Shown here piece after piece: positions 8,829-19,017 of a DNA stretch of 34,460 nt (position 1 is the first letter of the stretch; each line of letters starts with the position of its first letter). Source of the stretch: Rhodocyclaceae bacterium (lineage in GTDB: Bacteria > Pseudomonadota > Gammaproteobacteria > Burkholderiales > Rhodocyclaceae); contig JAPKHL010000020.1 of NCBI GenBank assembly GCA_026646875.1, positions 1 through 34,460 on the forward strand, in the 5' to 3' direction. Made by a program: the position numbers and the translations under genes. The notes beneath the pieces are model-generated. The model saw only the letters and a list, made by a program, of their open reading frames with translations, did no database searches and was not told the origin of the DNA.

Positions 8829-11243
8829 TCAATCCGCCGCCAGGCTCAGCGCGGATCGTTTCCCTTGCGCATGCTGCTGCCAGAGGCGTTCGTAGAGCGC
8901 CTCCAGGGCGCGGCAGAATCCCTCGGTATCGAAGAGCGGGCAGGCTTCCCGCTGTCGGAGCAGCGTCGTGCGCAGGGCCGCCAGTCGCTCCGGATCGCCA
9001 GCCAGCGTGCGGGCCAGCTCGATGTACGCTTCCCAGCTGTCGGCGACCAGCTCGGGCAGGCCGGCCGCATGCAGCAGGCTTGCGCCGACACGGCTGGCGA
9101 AGGTGTCCCCAGGGTGGGTCAGTAACGGCACACCGACCCACAACGCATCGCTGCCGGTGGTGTGCGAGCCGTAGGGGTAGGTGTCGAGCGCCAGGTCGGC
9201 CAGCTGCAGGCGCCCCAGATGCGCCGCCTGCGGCAGCGGCGGCGCAAAGAGCAGCCGCTCCGGTGCGATGCCCCGGCGGGCGGCTTCCCGGCGCAGATTG
9301 TCAACCGCAGCGGCGGCCGGTGGCTGGAGCAACCAGAGGACACTTCCGGGCACGCTCCCCAGAAGGCGGCACCAGTGGTCGAAAACCAGCGGATTGAACT
9401 TGTAGGCCTGATTGAAGCTGCAGAAGACGAAGGCATTTTCGGGCAGGCCAGCTGCCTCGCGCGACGGGCGGGGACCGATGGGACGGCGACGGTCGTTGGG
9501 CTGATAGCAGTGCGGCAGCAGCGCCAGCGTTTCGCTGAACTGCGCCGCGTGCGCCAGCGGCGTCACGACCGGATCGCCGATCAGGTAATCCGCCAGGCGC
9601 TCGTGACCGAGCGTTCCCGGGTAACCGAGCCAGCTGACGATGAGCGGCGCCGGGCGGAGCGCGGTGATGCCGAGCCGTGCATCCTGGGTGTAACCCTTGA
9701 GATCAACCAGGATGTCGATGCCGTCGGCGGCGATCCGTGCGGCGGCGGCGGCGTCCGGGAGTGGCGCCAGATCGTGGAAGATCTCGGCGGCGCGCAGCGC
9801 GGCCTGGCGTCCGCCGTCGGTGGCATCCGGGCCGTACGAGTAGAGATGCACGGCCACGCGCGCGCGGTCATGTGCGGCGAGAACGCCGCCGAGGAGGTGC
9901 ATCGTGGCGTGATCGTGAAAATCCGCCGAGAGATAGCCGATGCGCAAGCGCTCGCGTCGCGGGTGCGTGTCGGGCGCCACCTGCGGCGGTTGCGCCAGAG
10001 CCACGCGGTAATGGGTTGTCGCGTACAGGCGGCCAGCCTGCTGCTGCAGCCGGGGCGCATCGTCGGCCGGCATGGCGAGCAGGCCGAACGGGCCGATGTC
10101 GGCCGTCTCCGCGTTAAGCAGCCGGCGCAGGGCAGTTTCGTCCCGCGCGCGCCGCTGCCAGTCGCAGACCTGGGCCGCACAATGAAAGGCATTGCCGACG
10201 CCGGCGCCATCGTGTTCGCCGAGCCGGCGGTAGCAGGCCAGCGCCTCGTCGAAGCGGCGCACGTCCTGCAGCAGGTTGCCGAGGTTGTTCCACGCATCCG
10301 CGATGCCGTCGTCGAGCATCAGTGCCTGTCGGTAGGCGCTCTCGGCTTCTGCATGCCGGCGCAGGCCGAGCAGCGCGTTGCCGAGGTTGGCATGCGCGAC
10401 GGGCAGCCGCGGGTCGAGTTCGATGGCCCGGCGGCAGGCGCGCTCGCCGGCTTCAAAGCGGCGCAGCAGGTTGAGCTGGCTTCCGAGGTTGGCGTGCGCG
10501 GCGGCGAGTCCAGGTTCGAGCGTCGCCGCCTGCTCGAATGCCGCCAGCGCCTCATCCACCCGTCCGAGCAGGTTGAACAGGCGCCCCAGATTCGAATGTG
10601 CGAGCGCATAGTCCGGGGCCAGTGCCAGTGCCTGCCGGAAACAGCGCTCCGCCACATCATGCGCGCCAAGGGCCTGCAGTTCCAGGCCGACATCGTTCTG
10701 TGCCGCCGCTGAATCGGCCGCGCCCGCAGCCGCCTGGCGCAGCGCGTCGATGGCCTCGGCGTTCCGGCCGAGACCCCGCAGCGCGCGGCCGAGATTGAAA
10801 AGCAGCTGCGGCTGCCCGGGAACCAGGCGCAGTGCCTGCCGGCAGTAGCGCTCGGCGGCCGTGTGGCGCCCCGTGTCGTTGGCGAGATGCGCCAGATTGA
10901 TCAGCACGCCGGCCTGTCCGGGCGCCAGGGCGAGGCAGCGCTCGAAGCTGCGGGAGGCGTCCGCCGCGCGTCCCGACTGCATCTGTGCGATGCCCAGTTG
11001 CTCAAGGATCTGCGCCTCGCGCGGTAGCAGCTTGCTGGCGCGGGCGAGCGGGGCGACTGCCTCATCCGGGCGTCCGAGATTCAGGTAGGCCAGCCCGAGC
11101 AGATGCCAGCCGGGTGCAGCCGCGGGCCAGCGCATCGTGCACGCCGAGGCCTCGCGCACGAGCGCATCGAACTGACCGCGTTGCAACAGGGCGACCAGTG
11201 ACTGGATCGGGGGTTGAGCGGGAGCGGGCCGGAAGGAAGTCAT
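8829..11243 (-). CDS. TPR-repeat O-linked GlcNAc transferase-like protein (GT41 / SPINDLY family)
   Basis: This is an 804-residue protein. Residues about 43-348 form nine consecutive 34-residue TPR units ('NLGR...A...AL.L.P' pattern). The C-terminal half is a GT41 catalytic region: 'GYLSADFHDHAT' with His445 aligning to the catalytic-site His of human OGT, 'CSFNQAYKFNP' with Lys615 aligning to the UDP-binding Lys842, and 'HTTGSDALWVGVPLLTHPG' near 692-710. It should transfer a sugar from a nucleotide-sugar to Ser/Thr of proteins in the cytoplasm; donor and target are unknown. I chose the ATG at 11243 over the upstream TTG at 11309, whose extension is Pro-rich and unlike the family. It is downstream of rsmJ on the same strand. 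Flagellin, pilin or adhesin modification is possible, but no substrate gene is adjacent. Confidence 0.88.
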   Translation of the reverse strand: MTSFRPAPAQPPIQSLVALLQRGQFDALVREASACTMRWPAAAPGWHLLGLAYLNLGRPDEAVAPLARASKLLPREAQILEQLGIAQMQSGRAADASRSFERCLALAPGQAGVLINLAHLANDTGRHTAAERYCRQALRLVPGQPQLLFNLGRALRGLGRNAEAIDALRQAAAGAADSAAAQNDVGLELQALGAHDVAERCFRQALALAPDYALAHSNLGRLFNLLGRVDEALAAFEQAATLEPGLAAAHANLGSQLNLLRRFEAGERACRRAIELDPRLPVAHANLGNALLGLRRHAEAESAYRQALMLDDGIADAWNNLGNLLQDVRRFDEALACYRRLGEHDGAGVGNAFHCAAQVCDWQRRARDETALRRLLNAETADIGPFGLLAMPADDAPRLQQQAGRLYATTHYRVALAQPPQVAPDTHPRRERLRIGYLSADFHDHATMHLLGGVLAAHDRARVAVHLYSYGPDATDGGRQAALRAAEIFHDLAPLPDAAAAARIAADGIDILVDLKGYTQDARLGITALRPAPLIVSWLGYPGTLGHERLADYLIGDPVVTPLAHAAQFSETLALLPHCYQPNDRRRPIGPRPSREAAGLPENAFVFCSFNQAYKFNPLVFDHWCRLLGSVPGSVLWLLQPPAAAAVDNLRREAARRGIAPERLLFAPPLPQAAHLGRLQLADLALDTYPYGSHTTGSDALWVGVPLLTHPGDTFASRVGASLLHAAGLPELVADSWEAYIELARTLAGDPERLAALRTTLLRQREACPLFDTEGFCRALEALYERLWQQHAQGKRSALSLAAD

Positions 11244-11351
11244 GGGCGGCGGGAAAGGCTGCAGGGGCGGCAAAGGCGTAAGTTTGCGGCAGCCCGGCGA
11301 TGCGGGCAACCCGCCCCTGACCTGCTTCCAGCCGTTAGCGCTTCCCGCGGC

Positions 11352-12140
11352 TTAGTCGTTCCGCGCTTTCAGCGTCCGCTTGGGATAGATGTCGAAGCGG
11401 CTCGACTTGCCCTCGAGGGTGAAGCCCGGCGCCGGTCCAGCGATCGCCGGCGCCTTGCGCGGACGCTTGACCACCACCCGGTGGCTGGCCAGCGCCAGGG
11501 CTGCCGCGAGCAACGCCGGGGCATCGTCGTCGTCGCCGGCCAGAATGCGGAAGAGGCGCATCTCCTTCTTGACGAGCGCGCTCTTGTCGCGGTGCGGGAA
11601 CATCGGGTCGAGGTAGATGACCTGCGGCGGTGGGGCCCGCCAGTCGGTCATGCGGGCAACGGCGTCGCCCGGCAGGAGATGCATGCGCGCGACGATCGGG
11701 GCCACTTCGCAGTCGTCCGCCGCCCGGCGCAGGCCGTCCTCGAGCAGGGCGGCGATGATCGGCTGGCGTTCCGCGAGGGAGACCGCGCAACCGAGCTGGG
11801 CGAGCACGAAGGCATCGCGGCCGAGGCCGGCCGTGGCGTCGAAGACCGAGGGACGGATTCCGGGCTGGATGCCGACGGCGCGGGCGATCATCTGCCCGCT
11901 GCCGCCGCCGAACTGGCGGCGGTGCGCCACCGCGCCGGACAGGAAGTCGACCCGCAGCGGGCCGGGAGTGCGCTCGCCGCGTTCGACAAGCTGCAGGCCG
12001 GCGGGATCGAGCCGCAGGGCGTGGCTGGCCTCGCCACCCAGCGGCAGGGCCAGGCGCACGGCGAGCGCGGCGGCGGCGTCGGCGAGTTGGGGGGCGCCGG
12101 CTTCGACGCACAGGCTTGGCGCGGGCAGGGAAGCGGTCAT
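11352..12140 (-). CDS. rsmJ: 16S rRNA (guanine(1516)-N(2))-methyltransferase RsmJ
   Basis: This 262-residue Rossmann-fold methyltransferase has the SAM-binding motif '[11 protein letters not shown]' at 101-111, an acidic second motif '[15 protein letters not shown]' at 123-137, and the catalytic 'YLDPMFPHR' at 176-184 followed by '[13 protein letters not shown]'. These are the signature blocks of RsmJ (YhiQ). The enzyme methylates G1516 in helix 45 of 16S rRNA. Length is slightly above the enterobacterial protein. It lies 87 bp downstream of selO and 108 bp upstream of the GT41 gene, all on the minus strand; no functional link between the three is evident. Confidence 0.92.
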   Translation of the reverse strand: MTASLPAPSLCVEAGAPQLADAAAALAVRLALPLGGEASHALRLDPAGLQLVERGERTPGPLRVDFLSGAVAHRRQFGGGSGQMIARAVGIQPGIRPSVFDATAGLGRDAFVLAQLGCAVSLAERQPIIAALLEDGLRRAADDCEVAPIVARMHLLPGDAVARMTDWRAPPPQVIYLDPMFPHRDKSALVKKEMRLFRILAGDDDDAPALLAAALALASHRVVVKRPRKAPAIAGPAPGFTLEGKSSRFDIYPKRTLKARND

Positions 12141-12227
12141 TGCGTAGCGTGCCGGACCGCAGTGGCCCGGGAAGTGAGGACAGCCGGCGATGGTCTCACG
12201 AGTCCGGCCCGCTGCCCAGCGTGCCGT

Positions 12228-13784
12228 TCAGGAACTGCACGAGAGCATCGAGCAGCCCGGCCGCGAGCGTGCCCATTCCGGTCGCAGCGCCGCGAAGCGG
12301 GCCCGCGCCGGCTGTTCGTCGTAGGGGTGGCGCAGAGTGTCGAGCAGAGCCTCAAGGAAAGTAGTGTCGCCCGCCTCGGCGTGCTCGATGGCCTGTTGCG
12401 CGAGGTAGTTGCGCGGCACGTAGCAGGGGTTGGCGCGGTTCATCGCCTCGCGCCGCGCCGCTGGCGGCCGGTGTTCCTGGGCTGTCCGGAGCGCGTAGCG
12501 GCGCAGCCAGTCGGAGAAGGCAGCGGCATGCCGCTGCGGGGGGTGATAGCAGGCGCTGGCCAGGGTCTCCGGTGTCGGGGCGGCGAGGTCGACATCCGCC
12601 AGGCGGCGGAAAAACAGGGTCATGTCCACTTCGGCTGCATGCAGCAGATCGAAGGCCTCGCCGACCAGTGTCTCATCCCCGGAGCGCCAGTCCCGCCAGC
12701 CGAATTTCGCGGCAAACACCGCGCGGGCGGCGCTGCTCCAGGCCGCATCGTAGGCCGCGATGCCGCCGGTCAGCGCGTCGTCGTCCGGGAACAGGGGGCG
12801 CAGTGCATCGGCCAGTCGCTCGAGATTCCAGCGCGCGACGTCCGGCTGACGGGCAAAGCAGTAGCGGCGGCCGGGCAGGTCGGTGGTGTTCGGGGTCCAC
12901 TGCGGATCGAAATCGTCGATCCAGCCATAGGGACCGTAATCGATGGTGAGCCCGAGGATCGACATGTTGTCGGTGTTCATCACGCCATGCACGAAGCCGA
13001 CACGCAGCCAGTGCGCCATCAGCACGGCGGTGCGCGCGCAGACCTCGGCGAACCACGCGGCCCGCCGGCGCGCCGGCGGGACATCCCGCAACGCGGGGAA
13101 GTCGCGATCGATGGTGAAGTCGACCAGGCGCTCGAGCAGCGCAAGGTCCTGTCGCGCGGCGAGCAGCTCGAAGTGGCCGAAGCGGGTGAAGCTGGGGGCC
13201 ACGCGACAGACGATCGCCCCGGGCTCGGCTGCCGGACGGCCGTCGTAGAACATGTCGCGGAGCACCGTCTCGCCGCTGGCCACCAGGCTCAGCGCGCGCG
13301 TCGTCGGCACGCCCAGGTGGTGCATCGCCTCGCTGCAGAGAAATTCGCGCAGCGACGAACGCAACACGGCGCGACCGTCGGCCCGGCGCGCGTAAGGCGT
13401 CGGCCCGGCGCCCTTGAGCTGCAATTCCAGTCGTTGTCCGCCGGCGCCCATGGCCTCGCCGAGCGAGATCGCGCGACCGTCGCCCAGTTGCCCCGCCCAG
13501 TGGCCGAACTGGTGGCCGCCGTAGCAGGTGGCCCAGGGCTGCATGCCGGGCAGCAGAGCGTTGCCGGCGAGCACGGCAACCATGTCGGGGGCGCGCAGAT
13601 CGTCGGCGGCGAGGCCGAGCAGGGCGGCGGCCTCCGGTGAGCAGGCCAGCAGGCGGGGCGCATCGACCGGGGTCGGGAGAACGTCCGACCAGCAGGCGCC
13701 GCGGACGCTCCGGACGAAGTTGCGCGGTTCCGGATCGCCCGGCAGTTCGTGCCGGAAGCGGTTGTCGAAGGTCAGCGAGGGCAT
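12228..13784 (-). CDS. selO: Protein adenylyltransferase SelO (YdiU/UPF0061 pseudokinase)
   Basis: This 518-residue protein has the conserved SelO blocks: '[17 protein letters not shown]' at 89-105, 'KGAGPTPY' at 124-131, '[10 protein letters not shown]' at 266-275 and '[13 protein letters not shown]' at 282-294, which carry the nucleotide and metal ligands. SelO is a pseudokinase that binds ATP in a flipped orientation and transfers AMP to Ser/Thr/Tyr of target proteins, linked in E. coli to redox stress. The protein ends '...SCSS': Cys516 is third from the end, the position of selenocysteine in animal SelO. Length matches bacterial homologues. The ATG at 13784 gives the family start. Confidence 0.95.
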   Translation of the reverse strand: MPSLTFDNRFRHELPGDPEPRNFVRSVRGACWSDVLPTPVDAPRLLACSPEAAALLGLAADDLRAPDMVAVLAGNALLPGMQPWATCYGGHQFGHWAGQLGDGRAISLGEAMGAGGQRLELQLKGAGPTPYARRADGRAVLRSSLREFLCSEAMHHLGVPTTRALSLVASGETVLRDMFYDGRPAAEPGAIVCRVAPSFTRFGHFELLAARQDLALLERLVDFTIDRDFPALRDVPPARRRAAWFAEVCARTAVLMAHWLRVGFVHGVMNTDNMSILGLTIDYGPYGWIDDFDPQWTPNTTDLPGRRYCFARQPDVARWNLERLADALRPLFPDDDALTGGIAAYDAAWSSAARAVFAAKFGWRDWRSGDETLVGEAFDLLHAAEVDMTLFFRRLADVDLAAPTPETLASACYHPPQRHAAAFSDWLRRYALRTAQEHRPPAARREAMNRANPCYVPRNYLAQQAIEHAEAGDTTFLEALLDTLRHPYDEQPARARFAALRPEWARSRPGCSMLSCSS

Positions 13785-13852
13785 GGCGGGCCGGGGCGGG
13801 GGGTGATCGCGCAGCGCGTGGATCGAGGTAGAGTCCGCCCGGGCGCCCGGGG

Positions 13853-13869
13853 TTCCCGGCTGCCGGGAA
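13853..13869. repeat. Short inverted repeat upstream of selO
   Basis: TTCCCGG-CTG-CCGGGAA is a perfect 7-bp stem with a 3-nt loop, next to the symporter terminator. Read on the plus strand it is followed by AAAATGG; read on the minus strand it would be part of the same terminator region. It could also be an operator for selO, whose start is about 70 bp away. Confidence 0.35.
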
Positions 13870-13879
13870 AAATGGCGTG

Positions 13880-13904
13880 CCCGCCGGGAGGCTTTCCCGG
13901 CGGG
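13880..13904 (-). terminator. Terminator of the sodium:solute symporter gene
   Basis: A perfect 10-bp stem CCCGCCGGGA / TCCCGGCGGG with a 5-nt loop begins 8 bp beyond the symporter stop. Read on the minus strand it is followed by CACGCCATTTTT, so the T-run lies about 7 nt after the stem. Confidence 0.7.
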
Positions 13905-13911
13905 CGGGGGG

Positions 13912-15408
13912 TCAGTGCTGGTGCGGCGGCATGCCGGCGTGGTGGGTTTCCGCGGCGGCCAGGTGATGCAGCGCGGCGTGCGGATCGGGGTGCGGCGAGC
14001 GCTGGCCGATCCATTGCGGCAGCAGCGAGCCGGCGAACATGCCGAGCATCGACACGCCGAGGCCGATCAACTGCGGCGGCACCGGACTGGCTTCCCCGAT
14101 CAGTGTCTCGACCAGCAGCCAGGAGCAGATGCCGCCGAAGATGGCGGCCAGCGCGCCCTGGGTCGTGGCGCGCTTCCAGAAGGCGCCGGCGAAGAGCGGC
14201 ACGAAGGCGCCGGCCAGAGTGATCTTGTAGGCCGATTCGACCATGTGGAAGATCGACATTTCCGAGTTGAGCGCGTAGGCCAGTACGCAGCCCGCGAAAC
14301 AGAGGATGGTCACGCGCATGGTGCGCAGGAAGGCGTGGTCGCCCATGCCGGGAAAGAAGCCGCGCACGATGTTCTCGGCAAACGACACCGAGGGTGCCAG
14401 CAGCGTTGCCGCCGAGCAGCTCATGATCGCCGAAATCACCGCTCCGAAGAAGATGACCTGCGCGAACAGCGGGGTGTGCTGCATCACCAGCGTCGGCAGC
14501 ACGCGCTGTGAGTCCTCGGCGATCAGCCGGTTGAACAGTTCGGGATCGATCAGTGTCGCCGAGTAGGCGATGAACATCGGCACGAAGCAGAAGACGAAAT
14601 AGATCGAGCCGCCGAGCAGCGAGCCGGTGATGGCGACCTTCGGACTCTTCGCCGAGGTGATGCGCTGGAAAACGTCCTGCTGCGGGATCGAGCCGAGCAT
14701 CATGGTGATCCAGGCGCCGAGGAAGGTCAGCCACAGCCAGGGGTCGGCGGGAGGGAAAAAATCCAGCTTGCCGGCCGCCGCCGCGTGCTCGATGACCGGC
14801 ATCACGCCGCCGGTCTGGCCGGAGACGATCGCGGCGATGTAGAGCAGGCCCGCGATGATGATGCCCATCTGCACGAAATCGAGCACAGCCACCGAGAGCA
14901 TGCCGCCGAAGGTGGTGTAGGTCAGCACGATGGCCGCGCCGAGCACCATTCCCGCCTCCTCGCTCAGCGCGCCGTCGGTCACGAAGTTGAGAATCAGCCC
15001 CAGCGCCTTGATCTGTGCCGACACCCAGCCGAGATAGGAGATCACGATGGCCAGCGTGGTGAGTACCTCGACGGTGCGGTTGTAGCGCATCCGGTAGTAG
15101 TCGCCGAGGGTGATGATGTTCAGCCGGTAGAGTTTGGTGGCGAAGAAGAAACCGGCAATGATCAGGCACAGCGAGGAGCCGAAGGGGTCGGCGACGACAC
15201 CGCCGAGTCCTTCCTTCACGAAGGTGGCGGAGACGCCGAAAATGGCTTCGGCGCCGAACCAGGTGGCGAAGACCGTGGCCATCACCACCGGTGTGGGCAG
15301 GTGACGGCCGGCGATGGCGAAATCCTTGGCGTTATGCACCCGCGTCGCGGCATACAGGCCGATGCCGATGGAGGCGAGGAGGTAGAAGGCGACGAACCAG
15401 ATGAGCAT
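13912..15408 (-). CDS. Sodium:solute symporter family transporter (SSS/SLC5 type) with His-rich tail
   Basis: This 498-residue, very hydrophobic protein has about 13 predicted membrane helices. It starts '[19 protein letters not shown]' with the SSS-type '[10 protein letters not shown]' after helix 1, '[18 protein letters not shown]' in helix 2, and '[13 protein letters not shown]' in the following loop. SSS proteins couple Na+ entry to uptake of an organic or inorganic solute through the inner membrane; the substrate cannot be assigned here. The cytoplasmic-side C-terminus is unusual: residues about 470-498 contain many histidines ('[18 protein letters not shown]', ending 'PPHQH'), which could bind metal ions. 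It is single, with its own terminator, and divergent from the chemoreceptor gene. Confidence 0.88.
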   Translation of the reverse strand: MLIWFVAFYLLASIGIGLYAATRVHNAKDFAIAGRHLPTPVVMATVFATWFGAEAIFGVSATFVKEGLGGVVADPFGSSLCLIIAGFFFATKLYRLNIITLGDYYRMRYNRTVEVLTTLAIVISYLGWVSAQIKALGLILNFVTDGALSEEAGMVLGAAIVLTYTTFGGMLSVAVLDFVQMGIIIAGLLYIAAIVSGQTGGVMPVIEHAAAAGKLDFFPPADPWLWLTFLGAWITMMLGSIPQQDVFQRITSAKSPKVAITGSLLGGSIYFVFCFVPMFIAYSATLIDPELFNRLIAEDSQRVLPTLVMQHTPLFAQVIFFGAVISAIMSCSAATLLAPSVSFAENIVRGFFPGMGDHAFLRTMRVTILCFAGCVLAYALNSEMSIFHMVESAYKITLAGAFVPLFAGAFWKRATTQGALAAIFGGICSWLLVETLIGEASPVPPQLIGLGVSMLGMFAGSLLPQWIGQRSPHPDPHAALHHLAAAETHHAGMPPHQH

Positions 15409-15489
15409 GGCGGGGCTGGTGCGGGCGAGTGGGTTGGCGGGAGAGTCCGGGGTGCTTTTGGGCGGTGTTTAGCCCATAAAAAACAGCGC

Positions 15490-15517
15490 ATTATACGGTT
15501 TTAACGAGCGCTGTCCC
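15490..15517 (-). promoter_or_regulatory. Candidate promoter of the symporter gene, inside an inverted repeat
   Basis: On the minus strand there is GGGACA (4 of 6 matches to TTGACA), a 16-bp spacer and a perfect TATAAT. The -10 is flanked by the inverted repeat ACAGCGC (15483-15489) / GCGCTGT (15508-15514), which might be an operator. On the minus strand the repeat is directly followed by TTTTTT, so it could also act as an early terminator. Confidence 0.55.
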
Positions 15518-15590
15518 GACGTTTTTTCGCTCCTGCCCGGCAGCGGCGCCGGCATGGTAGCGGAGGGGCGATTTTCCAGCGTGCCGGACG

Positions 15591-15620
15591 TTGTCGCCGG
15601 GCGTGCGGCGGGCCTATGAT
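15591..15620 (+). promoter_or_regulatory. Candidate sigma-70 promoter of the chemoreceptor gene
   Basis: TTGTCG (15591-15596; 4 of 6), an 18-bp spacer and TATGAT (15615-15620; 5 of 6) end 50 bp before the MCP start codon, which has a GGAGG ribosome site. Confidence 0.5.
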
Positions 15621-15670
15621 GAACGCTGCGGGGATGTTCTGCGCAGAAGGCAAACGACAAGGAGGCAGAC

Positions 15671-17299
15671 ATGGGGTGGTTTGACAATCTCGGCTTGCGC
15701 GGCAAGCTGCTGGTCAATTTCCTGGTGAGCGGCGGCCTCCTGGTCGCAGCGCTGGTCTTCAGCCTGTTCCTGATCCGCGGGATCGGAACGGTCGCCAACG
15801 AGGTCTCGCAGGTCTGGGTCCCCTCGCTTCAGGCGAGCGCCAAGCTCAGCGAGCTGCGCCTGCGCTACCGCGTGCGCAGCCTGGAATACATGCTGCCGGG
15901 CAGTGCCGCCGAGAAGGAGAAGATCGAGGCGTCGCTGCGCGAGCTCGACGGGCTGGTGCAGTCCGAGCTCAAGGCCTATGAGCCCCTGATCTCGAGCGAG
16001 GATGAGCGGGCGGTCGTCCAGACCCTGGTCAAGGCGGTCGCCGCTTACCGCGCGGTGGTCGAGGAGGCGATCGCGCTGTCCAAGGCCGGCAGGGAGGAGG
16101 AGGCACAGCAGTTGCGCCGGACGAAATGGGTACAGGAGGCCAATCGCGTGCGCGATCAGACCGACGCCCTGCTCAAGATCAACCGGACGGGGGCTGACCG
16201 GGCTGCCGAGCAGTCGGCCAGCGCCGTTGCCCTGGCGACCCAAAGCGGCCTGGTGGCTCTGGCCCTCGGCGTGGCCCTTGCCCTGATCGCCTCCTACCTG
16301 GTCGCGCAGCGCATGGCAAGGCGCCTCGAAAGCGCGGTCGACACGGCGCGCCGCGTCGCCGGCGGCGACCTGCAAGGCGGAGTGCCCGCCACCGCGGGCG
16401 ACGAGATCGGGCGGCTGGCCGCGGCGATGGGCGAGATGCAGCAATCGCTGCGTTCTGCGATGGGCGAAACCCGGGTGGGGGCCGAGCGTACTCTGGAGGC
16501 CTCCCGGCAGCTCAATCATGCCGTGCAGCAGATGAACCAGTCGGCCAGCATCCAGAGCGGCGCAGCGTCGGCCATTGCCGCCAATGTCGAGGAGCTGACG
16601 GTGTCGATCAACGTGGTCTCCGGCAATACCGGCGAGGCTGCCCGCCTGGCCCGCGATTCGGACGGTCAGGCGCGCGACGGGCACGCCGCGATCGAGCAGC
16701 TGGTCGGGCAGATCGGCCAGGTCGCGCAGGTGGTGAAGGATGCCGCCGAGCGGATCGCCGAACTGAAGAGCGAGTCGGAGAAGATTTCGAGCATCGTCGC
16801 GGTGATCCGCGAGATCGCCGACCAGACCAACCTGCTGGCGCTCAATGCGGCCATCGAGGCGGCACGGGCTGGCGAGCAGGGACGCGGTTTTGCGGTGGTC
16901 GCCGACGAGGTACGCAAGCTGGCCGAGCGGACGGCGCTGTCGACCGGGGAGATTGCTCAGATGGTGGGGGCCATCCAGCAGTCGACCGGGCAGGTGGTGG
17001 CGGGAGTCGGGCAGGGCGTCGAGTTGGTCGATGGCAGCGTGGCCTATGCGCACCAGGCCGGCGAGGCTATCGCCCGCCTGCGCGAGATGGCGCAGCGCGT
17101 CGCCGAGCTGATCGGCGACGTCGATACCGCGTTGCGCGAGCAGTCGGCGGCATCCACCGAGGTGGCGAAGAAGATCGAGGACATCGCTACGCAATCCGAG
17201 GAAGCGACGGCCATCGCCGGTGAAACGTCGCGCGCCGCCGATTCCCTCACGCAGACGGCGCACGGGCTGCAGCAGGTGGTCGGGCGCTTCCGTCTGTGA
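15671..17299 (+). CDS. Methyl-accepting chemotaxis protein
   Basis: This 542-residue chemoreceptor has a first membrane helix at about residues 12-36, a periplasmic domain of about 150 residues that looks like a four-helix-bundle (4HB_MCP) sensor, a second helix at about 190-212, a HAMP domain to about 265, and a cytoplasmic coiled-coil signalling domain. The conserved hairpin tip ('[20 protein letters not shown]', '[17 protein letters not shown]') spans about 380-420 and binds CheA and CheW. There is no C-terminal NWETF-type CheR/CheB tether. It senses a periplasmic ligand that cannot be predicted and controls flagellar or pilus motility. The ATG follows a GGAGG site. It converges with the KAS III-like gene. 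Confidence 0.95.
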   Translation: MGWFDNLGLRGKLLVNFLVSGGLLVAALVFSLFLIRGIGTVANEVSQVWVPSLQASAKLSELRLRYRVRSLEYMLPGSAAEKEKIEASLRELDGLVQSELKAYEPLISSEDERAVVQTLVKAVAAYRAVVEEAIALSKAGREEEAQQLRRTKWVQEANRVRDQTDALLKINRTGADRAAEQSASAVALATQSGLVALALGVALALIASYLVAQRMARRLESAVDTARRVAGGDLQGGVPATAGDEIGRLAAAMGEMQQSLRSAMGETRVGAERTLEASRQLNHAVQQMNQSASIQSGAASAIAANVEELTVSINVVSGNTGEAARLARDSDGQARDGHAAIEQLVGQIGQVAQVVKDAAERIAELKSESEKISSIVAVIREIADQTNLLALNAAIEAARAGEQGRGFAVVADEVRKLAERTALSTGEIAQMVGAIQQSTGQVVAGVGQGVELVDGSVAYAHQAGEAIARLREMAQRVAELIGDVDTALREQSAASTEVAKKIEDIATQSEEATAIAGETSRAADSLTQTAHGLQQVVGRFRL

Positions 17300-17300
17300 C

Positions 17301-17315
17301 GGCGCGCCGCGCGCC
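17301..17315. terminator. Short hairpin between convergent MCP and KAS III genes
   Basis: GGCGCG-CCG-CGCGCC is a perfect 6-bp stem with a 3-nt loop in the 25-bp gap between two convergent stop codons. There is no T-tract on either side, so any terminator role is weakly supported. Confidence 0.35.
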
Positions 17316-17324
17316 ACCGATCCG

Positions 17325-18446
<1,122 letters not shown>

Positions 18447-18458
18447 GTGGCGAATTTG

Positions 18459-18474
18459 TTAAACGGTTGTTTAA
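18459..18474 (-). promoter_or_regulatory. PsrA/TetR-like operator upstream of the KAS III gene
   Basis: TTAAAC-GGTT-GTTTAA is a perfect 6-4-6 palindrome. Its core AAAC-N4-GTTT fits the published PsrA consensus (G/C)AAAC-N2-4-GTTT(G/C) except at the outer bases. It sits between the start codon (18446) and a possible extended -10 TGCTATCGT read on the minus strand (about 18489-18497), as expected for a repressor site in the early transcribed region. Confidence 0.55.
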
Positions 18475-18537
18475 ATCGGATGACGGCGACGATAGCACAG
18501 GCGCCCGGGTGCCGCGAGTAACGTCGGGGCGGGGGGC

Positions 18538-18987
18538 TCAGGCGGTGCCTGAGAGAGCCTCGCGCAGGCGTGCGGCGTGCGTCTCGAGAAGCTCGCGCGG
18601 CGGGTTCCGGCGTGGCCAGATCAGGCCGACGCCATCGTCCCGGTGGCGCGGAACGACGTGCAGATGGAAATGAAAGACGGTCTGCTCGCCGGCACGACCG
18701 TTGGCCTGCAGCAGCATGATGCCGGGCGGATCGAAGGCGGCCTGGATGGCGTGCGCGACGCGCTGTGCGGTGTGCATCGCCGCCGCCGCCTCGGCGGCGG
18801 TCAGGTCGAGCAGCGTCGCCGCGTGGCGGCGGACGGCGACCAGGGTATGTCCGGGGTTCAGCTGGCCGAGATCCATGAAGGCGACGGTCAGCTCGTCCTC
18901 GTAGACGCGGGCGGCCGGCAGTTCGCCGGCGATCAGCCGGCAGAAGATGCACTGGCCGGGGGGCGGGGTGTCGATGTCGAGCGGCAT
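18538..18987 (-). CDS. HIT-family nucleotide-binding protein
   Basis: This 149-residue histidine-triad protein has the active motif 'HFHLHVVP' at 106-113 (His-x-His-x-His) and the N-terminal 'CIFCRLIAGELPAARVYED' with a CxxC at 13-16 that may bind zinc. HIT hydrolases cleave nucleoside phosphoramidates or dinucleotide polyphosphates, with the central histidine as nucleophile. Length is typical of bacterial HinT/HIT proteins with a C-terminal extension. It is 30 bp downstream of ubiB on the same strand, probably in one transcript. The physiological substrate is unknown. Confidence 0.92.
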   Translation of the reverse strand: MPLDIDTPPPGQCIFCRLIAGELPAARVYEDELTVAFMDLGQLNPGHTLVAVRRHAATLLDLTAAEAAAAMHTAQRVAHAIQAAFDPPGIMLLQANGRAGEQTVFHFHLHVVPRHRDDGVGLIWPRRNPPRELLETHAARLREALSGTA

Positions 18988-19017
18988 GGCAGGTCTCTCT
19001 CCCGCAGGGCGGGGGGG

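Noticed and set aside
9162..10712. A 516-codon plus-strand frame opposite the GT41 gene
   Set aside because: Mirror image of the TPR repeats; its regular pattern comes from the repeats on the other strand.
11214..13640. An 808-codon plus-strand open frame opposite rsmJ and selO
   Set aside because: It lies antisense to two well-supported genes, has low-complexity Arg/Gly/Ala-rich content and no recognisable domain. It is a high-GC shadow frame.
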